NCBI RefSeq assembly: GCF_005233875.1 | Contig: NZ_SZPZ01000003.1 | Location: 676,489 to 740,488, forward strand | Reading direction: 5' to 3' | Source of the DNA: Kribbella jiaozuonensis | GTDB taxonomy: Bacteria; Actinomycetota; Actinomycetes; Propionibacteriales; Kribbellaceae | DNA: 64,000 bases | Shown: one piece after another, positions 7,784-16,403 of the stretch | How positions within the stretch are numbered: position 1 is the stretch's first letter | How the letters are laid out: each line of letters opens with the position of its first letter | The notes under the pieces: generated by a model | What the model was told of the DNA's origin: nothing | What the model saw: only the letters and a program-made list of their open reading frames with translations | Database searches by the model: none | Program-made: the position numbers and the translations under genes

Positions 7784-9409
7784 GTGACCAAGTCTCCACG
7801 CGGACGGGACGGGCGACGCAGCCATTTGCGGCTCGTCCCCGATCCTGGCGAGCCGCACGGGCCGACGGCGGGTGTCGATATCGACACCACGCCGAGCGTC
7901 GCCGTGCTGGAGACCCTGCTCGAGACGCTGTCCCTCGACCTGGCCGCGGTGCCGGCCGCGCTGCATCCGGTGATCGCGGAGGCGTCGGTGGCCCGCTCGG
8001 CCTCGATGCTCGCGGATCAACTCTGGCCGGCCGGGCGTCCGGACGAGATCGGCGAGGTCGAGCGGTTCTTCTGGGCCGACGCCGCGCGGGTGCTCGGTGA
8101 GCGGCGGGATCTCGAGTCCTTCGTCCTGCTGACGAGTCTGGCCCGGACGGTCGGTCCGGCCGGGCGGTTGCCGTTGCAGCGGGCCCATGTCTCGCGGTTG
8201 CGCACGCAGGACGCGGTGCCCGAGTGGGTGACCAGGATCGCCGGGTTCCGGCTGACCAGCGCGATCGTGTCCGAGGACATCACCGGCGACGGGCTGAGCG
8301 TCGTACTGGACTACGACGATGAGCAGCATCCGCACACCGTGGTGGTGTTCATCGACAACAACCTCGGAGCGATCGTCAAGGACGTGTTCGTCGGCCCGCC
8401 GGTCGACCGGGTGCTGGAGGCGTACCAGCGCGGCGGCCGGGTGACGATCCGGACCGTGCGGCCCTCGACCGCGGCCGGGATCATCCTGCAGGCGCTGGGG
8501 GAGACCCGCGACTACGACGATCCGCCGGTCAGCGAGGACTTCGAGTTCTTCACCGGCCTGCTGGTGAATCGGCTGACCCAGTTGCCGGAGCGCCCGATCC
8601 GCCCACCGGTCCGGCCGCTGCTGTCCCCGCGACAGCGCGACCAACTGGTCGAGGAGTTCCTCGAGTCCGCGTCGGTGTTGCCAGATGACGCTGCAGACAT
8701 CGTTCGGCTGTGGATCGACCACGCGGTGGACCACACGGTCGGCGGTCCGTTGCGGGTCAGTGCCGTGCTCGTCGAGCTTTTCCTTGCGCATTGGTTGCCT
8801 CGCAAGGTCCTTGCCGACAGCACGTACTTCGACGCGGTTCCCGTTGTGGTGAAGGCCTGGCTCCAGTTCGCGGGCGACCGCACGCAGCTGCCCCTGGACG
8901 CCGTCGACGAGGCGATCGACGCGGTCGACGTCTGGCAGCCCGCGCTCGAAGCCGCCGCGATGGTCGACCCGGTCGGTACGAAACCCGGCGAGCGAGTCTT
9001 CCTCGAAGACACCACGAACGACCTGGAAGACGCTTACCGAGCCCTGGCCGGACTGGGCTCCCCGCCGCAGCCGGACCTCCGCGGCCTCGACAACTCGCAA
9101 GCAGCCACGCTCTCCGTGCTGGCTCCCCACGCCTGGCTGATGGCCGGCGAAACCCTCGGTACGGCGTACGCACCCGATGCGTTCGACATCGCCGAACGCC
9201 TGGTCCGCGACGCCCCCGACCTCCTCGCCAAAGCCCGCCTCTCCACCTGGCCCCGAGCCATCGTCTGGCTCCTCGCCCACCGCCACCGCCTCGTCGGCCC
9301 CGGCGAACCCCTCACCCCCTACGCCCTCGCCACCGACCTCTCCTCCTCCCCGGCAACCCTCCGCAAAACCGCCAAACTCCTCACCGACACGCTGATCCTG
9401 CCGCTCTGA
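7784..9409 (+). CDS. Conserved-looking hypothetical protein, 541 residues
   Basis: I do not recognise a named family. The protein is mostly acidic and helical, has no signal peptide or transmembrane segment, and is therefore probably cytoplasmic. It contains many DUF-like helical stretches such as PDEIGEVERFFWADAARVLG and a central beta-rich part (VVVFIDNNLGAIVKDVFVG). The GTG at 7784 is chosen because TAATCT at 7771-7776 ends seven bases before it, a leaderless arrangement; the frame is open further upstream to 7685 only through the terminator region. Codons at the 3' end are almost all C-ending, unlike the gene that follows. Confidence 0.7.
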   Translation: MTKSPRGRDGRRSHLRLVPDPGEPHGPTAGVDIDTTPSVAVLETLLETLSLDLAAVPAALHPVIAEASVARSASMLADQLWPAGRPDEIGEVERFFWADAARVLGERRDLESFVLLTSLARTVGPAGRLPLQRAHVSRLRTQDAVPEWVTRIAGFRLTSAIVSEDITGDGLSVVLDYDDEQHPHTVVVFIDNNLGAIVKDVFVGPPVDRVLEAYQRGGRVTIRTVRPSTAAGIILQALGETRDYDDPPVSEDFEFFTGLLVNRLTQLPERPIRPPVRPLLSPRQRDQLVEEFLESASVLPDDAADIVRLWIDHAVDHTVGGPLRVSAVLVELFLAHWLPRKVLADSTYFDAVPVVVKAWLQFAGDRTQLPLDAVDEAIDAVDVWQPALEAAAMVDPVGTKPGERVFLEDTTNDLEDAYRALAGLGSPPQPDLRGLDNSQAATLSVLAPHAWLMAGETLGTAYAPDAFDIAERLVRDAPDLLAKARLSTWPRAIVWLLAHRHRLVGPGEPLTPYALATDLSSSPATLRKTAKLLTDTLILPL

Positions 9410-9464
9410 TCTCAGCCGCCGGGCCGGGCGCGGATCGGGTTGGGCGGCGGCGGACAATGGGGGC

Positions 9465-11243
9465 ATGCATGTGCGTGCGCCGGAGTTGCGGGGTCGGGGT
9501 TGGTTGAACACCGGTGGTCAGGAGTTGTCGCTCGCTGACTTCCGGGGACGCTTTCTGTTGCTGGATTTCTGGGCGTTCTGTTGTATCAACTGCCTGCATG
9601 TGCTGGACGAGTTGCGGCCGTTGGAGGAGAAGTACGGCGATGCGCTGGTGATCGTCGGCGTGCACTCGCCGAAGTTCGCGCATGAGGGTGAAGAGGCGGC
9701 GGTTCGGGCTGCTGTGGAGCGGTACGGGGTGGGGCATCCGGTGCTGGACGACCCGGAGTTGATCACCTGGCAGAACTACACCGCCCGCGCCTGGCCGACG
9801 CTCGTGCTGGTCGATCCGAACGGGTACATCGTCGCGCAGTACTCCGGCGAAGGGCACGCGCACGCACTGGACGCCCTGCTGGCCGAGTTGGTGGCCGAGC
9901 ATGAGGCCGCGGGAACCTTGACCCGTGGCAAGTCGCCGTACGTTGCACCCGTTGCCGAGTCCACCGATCTCCGCTTCCCCGCCAAGGTCGTTGCTCTGGA
10001 CAACGGGCTGCTCGTCGCGGACGCCGGCAATCACAGCATCGTCGAACTCGCCGCGGACGCGACAACCGTCGTACGCCGGATCGGTACCGGTCAGCGTGGT
10101 TTTGCGGACGGGGCGGCCGAGGAAGCCTCGTTCTCGGAACCGAACGGGCTGGTGGTGCTGCCTACCGACGTCGCCGATCGGCTCGGGTACGACGTGGTCG
10201 TCGCCGACACCGTGAACCATGCGCTGCGGGGGATCTCGCTGGCGGATGGTCAGGTGCGGACGTTGGTTGGCACGGGCAAGCAGTGGATGGATGGCGACAG
10301 CACCGACGTACTCAGTTCGCCATGGGACGTGGCGTGGTGGGGCGAGAAGGTGTGGATCGCGATGGCCGGCGTACATCAGCTGTGGACGTTCGATCCGTTC
10401 ACCGGGGTGACTGAGGTTGCCGCGGGTACGACCAACGAAGGGCTGAAGGACGGGCCGCTGGCGGAGGCCTGGTTCGCGCAGACCAGTGGGCTCGCGGCGG
10501 ACGGCGAACGACTTTGGCTGGCCGACTCCGAGATCTCTGCGCTGCGGTGGATCGACACTTCGGTGCACACGGCTGTCGGGACCGGGCTCTTCGATTTCGG
10601 ATTGCGGGACGGCAAGGCGAGCGAGGCGTTGCTGCAGCATCCGCTCGGGGTGACGGTGTTGCCTGACGGATCGATTGCGATCGCGGACACGTACAACGGC
10701 GCCGTACGCCGGTATGACCCGCGCACCGAGGTCGTCGAGACGATGGCGACCGGCCTGGCCGAGCCCAGCGGGGCTGTTGTCGTGGGCAACGAGTTGCTGG
10801 TGGTCGAGTCTGCGGCGCATCGCCTGACGCGGGTGCCGTTGGGAGCGTCCGCGACTGCTGACGAGTTCAGCACGCAGACCCAGCGGCCGCCGATGGATGT
10901 GGCTGCGGGCGAGGTCACGCTGGAGGTTGTGTTCACGCCGCCGCCCGGTCAGAAACTCGACGACCGGTACGGCCCGTCCACCCGGCTGCTTGTCTCCGCC
11001 ACTCCGGACACGCTTCTGCGTGAGGGCGCCGGCGACTCCGCTGACCTCGTACGCCGGTTGGTCATCGATCCGCATGCCGGCAGCGGGGTGCTGCATGTCG
11101 CCGTACAGGCCGCGTCTTGTGATGATGCGTCTGAGGTGGAGTTCCCCGCTTGTCACATGCATCGGCAGGACTGGGGCGTGCCTATCCGCGTCGTTCCTGA
11201 CGGCCCTGACCGCGTTGAGCTGGTTCTCTCCGGGGGCAAATAG
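9465..11243 (+). CDS. Thioredoxin-fold plus NHL-repeat protein (NHLRC2-like)
   Basis: Protein of 592 residues. Residues 1-145 form a thioredoxin/TlpA-like domain with the CCIN-C signature, giving redox pair Cys40 and Cys43. Residues about 165-480 hold NHL beta-propeller repeats, visible from recurring GLLVADAGNHSI, VADTVNHALRG and IADTYNGAVRR blades. The C-terminal 90 residues form a beta-rich domain. This is the domain order of human NHLRC2 and its bacterial relatives; no signal peptide is present, so it is cytosolic. A thiol-disulfide or redox-sensing role is inferred. GACAAT at 9453-9458, six bases before the ATG, suggests a leaderless start. Confidence 0.88.
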   Translation: MHVRAPELRGRGWLNTGGQELSLADFRGRFLLLDFWAFCCINCLHVLDELRPLEEKYGDALVIVGVHSPKFAHEGEEAAVRAAVERYGVGHPVLDDPELITWQNYTARAWPTLVLVDPNGYIVAQYSGEGHAHALDALLAELVAEHEAAGTLTRGKSPYVAPVAESTDLRFPAKVVALDNGLLVADAGNHSIVELAADATTVVRRIGTGQRGFADGAAEEASFSEPNGLVVLPTDVADRLGYDVVVADTVNHALRGISLADGQVRTLVGTGKQWMDGDSTDVLSSPWDVAWWGEKVWIAMAGVHQLWTFDPFTGVTEVAAGTTNEGLKDGPLAEAWFAQTSGLAADGERLWLADSEISALRWIDTSVHTAVGTGLFDFGLRDGKASEALLQHPLGVTVLPDGSIAIADTYNGAVRRYDPRTEVVETMATGLAEPSGAVVVGNELLVVESAAHRLTRVPLGASATADEFSTQTQRPPMDVAAGEVTLEVVFTPPPGQKLDDRYGPSTRLLVSATPDTLLREGAGDSADLVRRLVIDPHAGSGVLHVAVQAASCDDASEVEFPACHMHRQDWGVPIRVVPDGPDRVELVLSGGK

Positions 11244-11292
11244 CGGTAGCGAGCGCTTCCGGGGGTGACGGCGGCGCGCGTACCTTGAGAGC

Positions 11293-11829
11293 GTGGCGTT
11301 GAGATCCTTGCCGCAGCGCGCGGTTCGGGCGGTCGGCGAAAGCCCGCTTTCCGAGCGGCTCGCTCGCGCGCAGGAGTTGGCGTACCAGCCGCTGATCGAC
11401 TGGGTGCGGGGCAGTCCGCTGCATACCGACGTACTCGGTCATTCGTTGCATCCGTCGCTGACCGACGTGACTACGGGGTGCTGGCTCGGCACGTCGCTTC
11501 TTGACCTCGCCGGTGGGTCGGAGTCGCGTCGTGGGGCGACGGTCCTGGCTGGGTTCGGGCTGTTGGCTTCGCTGCCGACGGCTCTCGCCGGTGCGGGCGA
11601 CTGGGCGGAGCTGTCGGGGGAGGAGCGGAGGATCGGTGCGGTCCACGCGCTTGGTGCTGACACAGCGACGTTTCTCTTCGCGGGCTCGCTTGTTTCGCGT
11701 CTGCGCGGGCGGCACGGGGTCGGCGTGAAGCTTGCCATGGCCGGGAACCTGGTGATGGCCGGCGCGGGCTTCCTCGGCGGGCATCTGGCGCTGCATCGCG
11801 GTACAGCCCGGCGCCCTTCGATCGGTTAG
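11293..11829 (+). CDS. DUF2231-like membrane protein
   Basis: Protein of 178 residues. After a 60-residue cytoplasmic part, the HSLHPSLTD segment and three or four hydrophobic helices match the DUF2231 type of membrane protein, which carries a conserved His-Pro near its first helix. Function is unknown; some relatives are thought to be haem- or redox-linked. The GTG at 11293 lies six bases after TACCTT (11281-11286), so it is likely leaderless. Confidence 0.7.
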   Translation: MALRSLPQRAVRAVGESPLSERLARAQELAYQPLIDWVRGSPLHTDVLGHSLHPSLTDVTTGCWLGTSLLDLAGGSESRRGATVLAGFGLLASLPTALAGAGDWAELSGEERRIGAVHALGADTATFLFAGSLVSRLRGRHGVGVKLAMAGNLVMAGAGFLGGHLALHRGTARRPSIG

Positions 11830-11901
11830 CAGCGGACTGTTTGGTGTGTGGGTACAGAGAGGTAGCTTTGACGGTGTAGGACGATTAGCTGGGAGGCTCG
11901 G

Positions 11902-12150
11902 ATGAGCATCGGTGTCGGGATCTTTCTGATGGTGATCGGCGCGGTGCTGGCGTTCGCCGTCCGCGACACCTGGGACGCCGTGAACCTGCAAATCGTCGGC
12001 TACATCCTCCTACTGGCAGGCCTGGCCGGCATTCTCCTCTCCTTCTACATCACCAACCGCCGCCGCCGCGTAACCACCGACGCCATCGACCCGGCCGTCG
12101 AGGAGGAGTACCGCGTAGTCGAGGAACACCACCGCGACATCAAGGAGTAA
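11902..12150 (+). CDS. Small two-helix membrane protein, DUF6458-like
   Basis: An 82-residue protein with two transmembrane helices (about residues 3-22 and 31-49), then a basic NRRRR stop-transfer and an acidic cytoplasmic tail. It matches the common small actinobacterial protein class DUF6458, which has no known function. GGGAGG lies just before the ATG. It is convergent with the DUF4097 gene downstream. Confidence 0.78.
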   Translation: MSIGVGIFLMVIGAVLAFAVRDTWDAVNLQIVGYILLLAGLAGILLSFYITNRRRRVTTDAIDPAVEEEYRVVEEHHRDIKE

Positions 12151-12192
12151 GCGGTCGGTCGGGGCTTACCCACTTCCTTGGTTCCCTGGCGA

Positions 12193-12963
12193 CTAGCTCG
12201 CGTGGAGTTCGATGTCGCCTGAGGTTGTTGTGGCGGTGAGGGTGTGGGAGGCGTTGGACGTGTTGCCCAGGGAGTTTTCGACGTCGCCGGAGCGGGATTC
12301 GGTGGTGACCTTGTAGTCGCCCGTCGGTGCGGAGATCTCGATGTCGCCGGACGTGCCCTTGGCGTGGACGTCGTTGGGTTCGGAGAGTTGGAGTTGCATG
12401 TCTCCGGACGAGGTCTCGACGTCGACCGGGCCTCCCTTGAGGTCGGACGCTTCGATATCGCCCGAGTTGGCCGTCACGTTCAGTTTGCCGGTGAGGTCGC
12501 TGACGGAGACGTCGCCTGAGGTGACGTCCAGGTTCACGTCACCCTTGATCTCGCGGAGTTCGGCCTTGCCCGAGCGGGACTTCAGGTCGACCCCGGCGAC
12601 TCCGGTCAGTTCCAGGTCGCCGCTGCCGTTCTCACCGGTGATCTTGGTACCGCGCGGGACCGTCACCTCGAAGTCGGCGCTGCACTGCCAGCCGCAGTCG
12701 CCGTCGAGTTTGAGTACGCCGTCGTTCACGGAGTACGCGTCGCCGTGCTTCCAGAACCAGTACTTGCGCTTCTCCTGCACCGTGGTCGTGTCGTCGTCGG
12801 ACACGTTGATCGTGATGTCGGAGTGTTCGGCGGCGAGCTGCACCGTGGTGATCTTGTCGTCGACCTTGTGCGTGTCGTCTGAGTCCTTGCCGCCGAACTG
12901 CCAGAACGCCAGCCCGGCCGCCGCTACCAGCAAAATCACGCCGAGCTGCTTGTTCTCCGCCAT
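12193..12963 (-). CDS. Membrane-anchored DUF4097 beta-repeat protein
   Basis: Protein of 256 residues. The N-terminus (residues about 6-22) is a single transmembrane anchor, and the rest is a right-handed beta-helix-like stack of short repeats built on SGD or SGDI turns, the hallmark of DUF4097. These act outside the membrane; some relatives are linked to envelope stress. AGAGG eight bases before the ATG at 12963 favours this start over a GTG at 12990. The gene is transcribed in the same direction as the three-gene operon above it, with a 110-base gap. Confidence 0.8.
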   Translation of the reverse strand: MAENKQLGVILLVAAAGLAFWQFGGKDSDDTHKVDDKITTVQLAAEHSDITINVSDDDTTTVQEKRKYWFWKHGDAYSVNDGVLKLDGDCGWQCSADFEVTVPRGTKITGENGSGDLELTGVAGVDLKSRSGKAELREIKGDVNLDVTSGDVSVSDLTGKLNVTANSGDIEASDLKGGPVDVETSSGDMQLQLSEPNDVHAKGTSGDIEISAPTGDYKVTTESRSGDVENSLGNTSNASHTLTATTTSGDIELHAS

Positions 12964-13073
12964 CGTCCGCCTCTTCTCGAGCCCACCCACGTTGTCGTGT
13001 CGACAGTAGGTGGCGAGGTGTGCTCACAGGATCAGGCAGATCCCCCGAGCTGCCCCTGAACGCTTCTCAGGGG

Positions 13074-14294
13074 TCACCGGTGTAGCTCGCCGCGGGAGAC
13101 TGCTGCGGCGAGGTCGTCGCCGGTGGTGCCGTAGAACGTGCGGGCCCAGAGGGTGTCGTCGTACCAGTAGGGCCCGTCGTCCCCTGGCAGCGACGCCGGC
13201 GCGGTGCCGCGCTTCAGCGCTCGACGGCAGTCCGCGCACAGCGGCAGCGTGAGGGTCGTGCCATCAGCCTCGACCTGCGTCGGCTTACCGACGGACCGAC
13301 CATGCAGCGGATTGAAAGCACACAGATCCGGTACGGCATCCGCCCGACCCGTCACCGCGACGTCGTACTCCCGGCGCGCCTTGTCCAGCAACACCATCGC
13401 GCCCACCAGATCCACCAGCGACGTAGACGAATCGAGAACCTTCCCCGCCGCCGCATGATCGTCGAGCGCTGCCTGTTGATGCGCCAGACCAGGACCGCCA
13501 GTCGTCGGCAACGCGGCGAGCTTCGTGCCCAGCGTCGTCAATCCAGCCGTCGTGTCGCGCTCCAACCGCCGGCGCCGCTCGGCCGCGACCGTCGCGGCAA
13601 CATGCGGCGGGATCCGGAACGCCTTCTCACGGCGGGCCCCTGAGCCCCGCCGCCGCAACCCGATCACCAGACCCAGCAGAACCAGTACGACAAGCCCGCC
13701 GACGATCGACAGAGCGACGATCCAACCATGCCCACCTGGCTCGTCGTCGGAGGTGGAAGCAGGCGTGGAAGAAGTCGGCCGAGGCGTGGTCGCAGGGATC
13801 CCCGGCGCCGCCAGCAGCTCGTACATCCGCGCCAGCACCTCCGTCGGCCCCGCGTCGTACCCCTCGTCATCCAGCGCCCGCTCCCGCGCCGCCTGCAGCT
13901 TGTCCTCACTCACCTGCGGTACGTCGCGCGCCTCGTACCACGGGAAGCGATCCCCGCCGTCGACCACGACGTACAACCCCGGTTTGCGCAGCGCGTCCTC
14001 CACCAGGGTGAGCACAGTGCTCTCCTCGCCCTGGAACTCGTCGCTCGGCGTCAGCGGCAAGATGATCGTGTAGATCGGGTACCCGACCGCCTTGGCCTTC
14101 GTCCGTACGTCGGCCCGCAGCTTCTCCGGCAGCGCCGACGCGTACGCCGGATCGATGTACACCGGGTCCTTGGTCAACGCCGTCGCGATCTCCCGAGCCC
14201 GCTCCGCCGGCGTCTGTGCCGTCGCCGCCTCGGCCCCGGCCGGAACCGCGACCAGCATCACCAAAGCGGCCAAGCAGCTCAACAGGCCCTTCAC
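13074..14294 (-). CDS. Extracytoplasmic-domain membrane protein A (TPM-like), last of a trio
   Basis: Protein of 406 residues with a signal peptide (about 1-24), an extracytoplasmic domain containing KDPVYIDP and YPIYTIILP strands resembling TPM-type domains, a Pro/Thr/Ser linker, one transmembrane helix at about 192-212, a helical cytoplasmic part, and a C-terminal Cys/His module: CAFNPLH then LCADCRRALKRG. That module looks able to bind a metal. The same module occurs in the first gene of the operon. Function is unknown. Its ATG overlaps the stop of the previous gene by four bases. Confidence 0.78.
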   Translation of the reverse strand: MKGLLSCLAALVMLVAVPAGAEAATAQTPAERAREIATALTKDPVYIDPAYASALPEKLRADVRTKAKAVGYPIYTIILPLTPSDEFQGEESTVLTLVEDALRKPGLYVVVDGGDRFPWYEARDVPQVSEDKLQAARERALDDEGYDAGPTEVLARMYELLAAPGIPATTPRPTSSTPASTSDDEPGGHGWIVALSIVGGLVVLVLLGLVIGLRRRGSGARREKAFRIPPHVAATVAAERRRRLERDTTAGLTTLGTKLAALPTTGGPGLAHQQAALDDHAAAGKVLDSSTSLVDLVGAMVLLDKARREYDVAVTGRADAVPDLCAFNPLHGRSVGKPTQVEADGTTLTLPLCADCRRALKRGTAPASLPGDDGPYWYDDTLWARTFYGTTGDDLAAAVSRGELHR

Positions 14295-14935
14295 GCGTTC
14301 CCCTTCCGACGTCGAGCGGCCAGCGCCGCCACGATCAACACGAACCCGGCGAGGATCCCGCCGCCGATCATCCCGAGCACGCCGCCGCCGAGACCGTTCC
14401 CGATCGCCTTGCCCACGGTGAACTTCTCCTCCGGGTACGAAGGCGCAGGCTCGGTCGGCGCCGGCTCGGTCCGGGCCGGCTCAGGCGAGTAGCGGGCGTT
14501 CAGCTCGACACTGTAGAGGTACTTCGAGAGCTGTGCGCTCAGCGTCTCGTCCTTGTCCCGCCAGGTGCTGTCCGGCGCGTACGCCGCGAGCTCATGCGCC
14601 ACGCCGTACGTCGTGTCGCCGTCCATCACCACGTACACGCCCGGCTTCCCGTTCGCGGCTGCCATCCGACCGGCCAGCAGCGTCGCGTCCCCCTTCTCCG
14701 GGAACCACGAGCCGGTCGGTACGACGGCAACGAACACCGGCGTCTTCGCCGCCGCGATCACCCGCAACATCTCGTTGCCATCAGCAATCGAGCTGAAGTC
14801 GGGATCGACGTACAACCCATCCTTCGCCCAGGCCGCCGTGGCCGCGGCGACCCGCGGATCGGTAGGCGTGGCCGCCCAAGCCGTCCCGGTCAACGCGAAG
14901 GCGGTTGCTAGCAGCAACAGAATCAGGCGCCTCAT
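14291..14935 (-). CDS. Extracytoplasmic-domain membrane protein B (TPM-like), middle of a trio
   Basis: Protein of 214 residues: signal peptide (1-21), one extracytoplasmic domain with KDGLYVDPDF and TPVFVAVVP strands paralogous to its neighbours, an EPAPTEPAP linker and one C-terminal transmembrane helix ending in RRRKG. It lacks the cytoplasmic coil and Cys/His module of the two flanking proteins, so it is the short form. ATGA overlaps on both sides couple it tightly to them, which suggests a fixed stoichiometry. Confidence 0.78.
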   Translation of the reverse strand: MRRLILLLLATAFALTGTAWAATPTDPRVAAATAAWAKDGLYVDPDFSSIADGNEMLRVIAAAKTPVFVAVVPTGSWFPEKGDATLLAGRMAAANGKPGVYVVMDGDTTYGVAHELAAYAPDSTWRDKDETLSAQLSKYLYSVELNARYSPEPARTEPAPTEPAPSYPEEKFTVGKAIGNGLGGGVLGMIGGGILAGFVLIVAALAARRRKGNA

Positions 14936-16149
14936 CGGACCGCGATCCGTTCCGGCAGGTCGTCGGACAGTGCGCCGAAACCGGTCGCGACCATCGGGCT
15001 GTCCTCCGGGGCGAGCGTCCAGTACGGAACCTTCTTGCGGTCATGACCGAGCAGCCCGGCCTTGCTCCACACCCGCAGCCCGATCGGTGTCCGCCCGCGG
15101 CGCAGAACGTTCGCGCAGTTCTGGCAGGCAGGTACTTCGACCTCGTCCTCCCAGCCGACCTGCGTCGTACCGGGGTTGTGCAACGGGTCGAAGAAGCACG
15201 GCGGCTGCAGCTCCGCTCCCGAGGCGACGCGCTCGGCCTGCCGGGCGAGGACGAGCGCACCGGCGGCGGCGAGCAGATCCTCCGGCTGATCCGCGCGCAG
15301 CGTGCGCGCCGCATCCAGCCGGCGGTAGGCATCGTCTCGCTGATCGAGCTGCTGAGTCGTCTTGTTGGTGCGCTTGTCGAGCCGCGCGAGAGCCCGCTCG
15401 GCCTGCTTGATCTTGTCGTCCGCCTTGAGCTCCACGTACCACGCCTCGATCGGCGGATCGTCACTCCGATGCAGGTTGGTCTGCTTGCCGGGCCGCCGCC
15501 GGCGCAGCCCGAGGAAGAGAACCAACGCGAAGCCGAGCACCGCGCCGACCCCAATCCCGACGTACGCCGACCGGTTCTCCTTGTCGGTCACGGACAGACC
15601 GCCATCGGAGTGCTGCGGATCCAGATCGCCATGCGGGACCGGCGGCAGCGGACGGCCGTCGTACGCCGTCGAGGCCTGCTGGATCGTGCGGACGATCTGC
15701 GGCGCCGGCCGCTCGTCGATGATGTCGGAGTCCTGCTTGTCATCGGCCCGGACGCTGTAGAGGTCGCGACCCCGCAGCCCGGCGGGCCGGAACAGCGCCG
15801 CGTTGTCGGACCAGTAGTTGTCGTAGACAACCGCGACGATGTACACCCCGGGCTCGCCGATCCTTGCGTGCAGCAACGTCGGCAGGTCGTACCCACTCGC
15901 CCGCAGGTACGGCGACTGCGGGACGAGCGCGACGTACACCGGGAGACCGGCGGAGCGGATCGCAGTACGGATCCGGGCCAGCTCGGAGGCCGGCATCGTC
16001 GGCTGCAGGCGTTCGTCCACGGAGACGTGGTCCGTCCGCCAGGCCGCGGCGATGCGGTCGGGCAGCTCGGGGGTGTCGGCCTGCGCGGGGAGCGCCGGCA
16101 CGAACGCCAACGTCGCGAGGAGGGCGGCGAGGAGACGGGCGGCGGACAT
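14932..16149 (-). CDS. Extracytoplasmic-domain membrane protein C (TPM-like), first of a trio
   Basis: Protein of 405 residues, first in the operon. It has a signal peptide (1-24), an extracytoplasmic TPM-like domain with RTDHVSVD and LPVYVALVP strands, a transmembrane helix near residues 192-212 followed by RRRRPGK, a helical segment and a C-terminal CFFDPLH...PACQNCANVLRRG module. The ATG at 16149 is chosen because TAGGCT ends seven bases upstream and the signal peptide starts there; an in-frame extension to 16266 crosses hairpins. Related CFFDPxH proteins occur in other actinobacteria, without known function. Confidence 0.8.
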   Translation of the reverse strand: MSAARLLAALLATLAFVPALPAQADTPELPDRIAAAWRTDHVSVDERLQPTMPASELARIRTAIRSAGLPVYVALVPQSPYLRASGYDLPTLLHARIGEPGVYIVAVVYDNYWSDNAALFRPAGLRGRDLYSVRADDKQDSDIIDERPAPQIVRTIQQASTAYDGRPLPPVPHGDLDPQHSDGGLSVTDKENRSAYVGIGVGAVLGFALVLFLGLRRRRPGKQTNLHRSDDPPIEAWYVELKADDKIKQAERALARLDKRTNKTTQQLDQRDDAYRRLDAARTLRADQPEDLLAAAGALVLARQAERVASGAELQPPCFFDPLHNPGTTQVGWEDEVEVPACQNCANVLRRGRTPIGLRVWSKAGLLGHDRKKVPYWTLAPEDSPMVATGFGALSDDLPERIAVR

Positions 16150-16266
16150 CGCGAACAGCCTACGACGACCGAATCTGGGCACACTCACACGGACGCCGAA
16201 TCCTCCCTGCCGGTTCCGGAATAGACGCGACCCTGGCTCGGACAGGGGAGACCAAGCCAGGGTCAC

Positions 16267-16398
16267 GGTGTTGCAGGGCAGAAACGTTGCTACAACACCC
16301 CGCTTTACAACAGGGCAGATCGCGGGGCATCCCGGGGCAGATCAATCTGCCCCGAGTTGGAACCCTCCGGCTCGACCGCGCAAGCACCCGAGCCGGAG
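16267..16398 (-). terminator. Three successive hairpins after the acyl-CoA dehydrogenase gene
   Basis: Read on the minus strand after the stop at 16404: stem 16389-16398 with 16365-16374 (10 bases, CGAGCCGGAG), stem 16345-16354 with 16333-16342 (ATCTGCCCCG), and stem 16293-16299 with 16267-16273. The first two are strong and probably terminate transcription; the third is weaker. Confidence 0.7.
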
Positions 16399-16403
16399 GA
16401 GCT

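Noticed and set aside
7643..11162. Long minus-strand frames at 7643-9511 and 9381-11162
   Set aside because: Shadows of the 541-residue gene and the NHLRC2-like gene; no start signals and no domain motifs.
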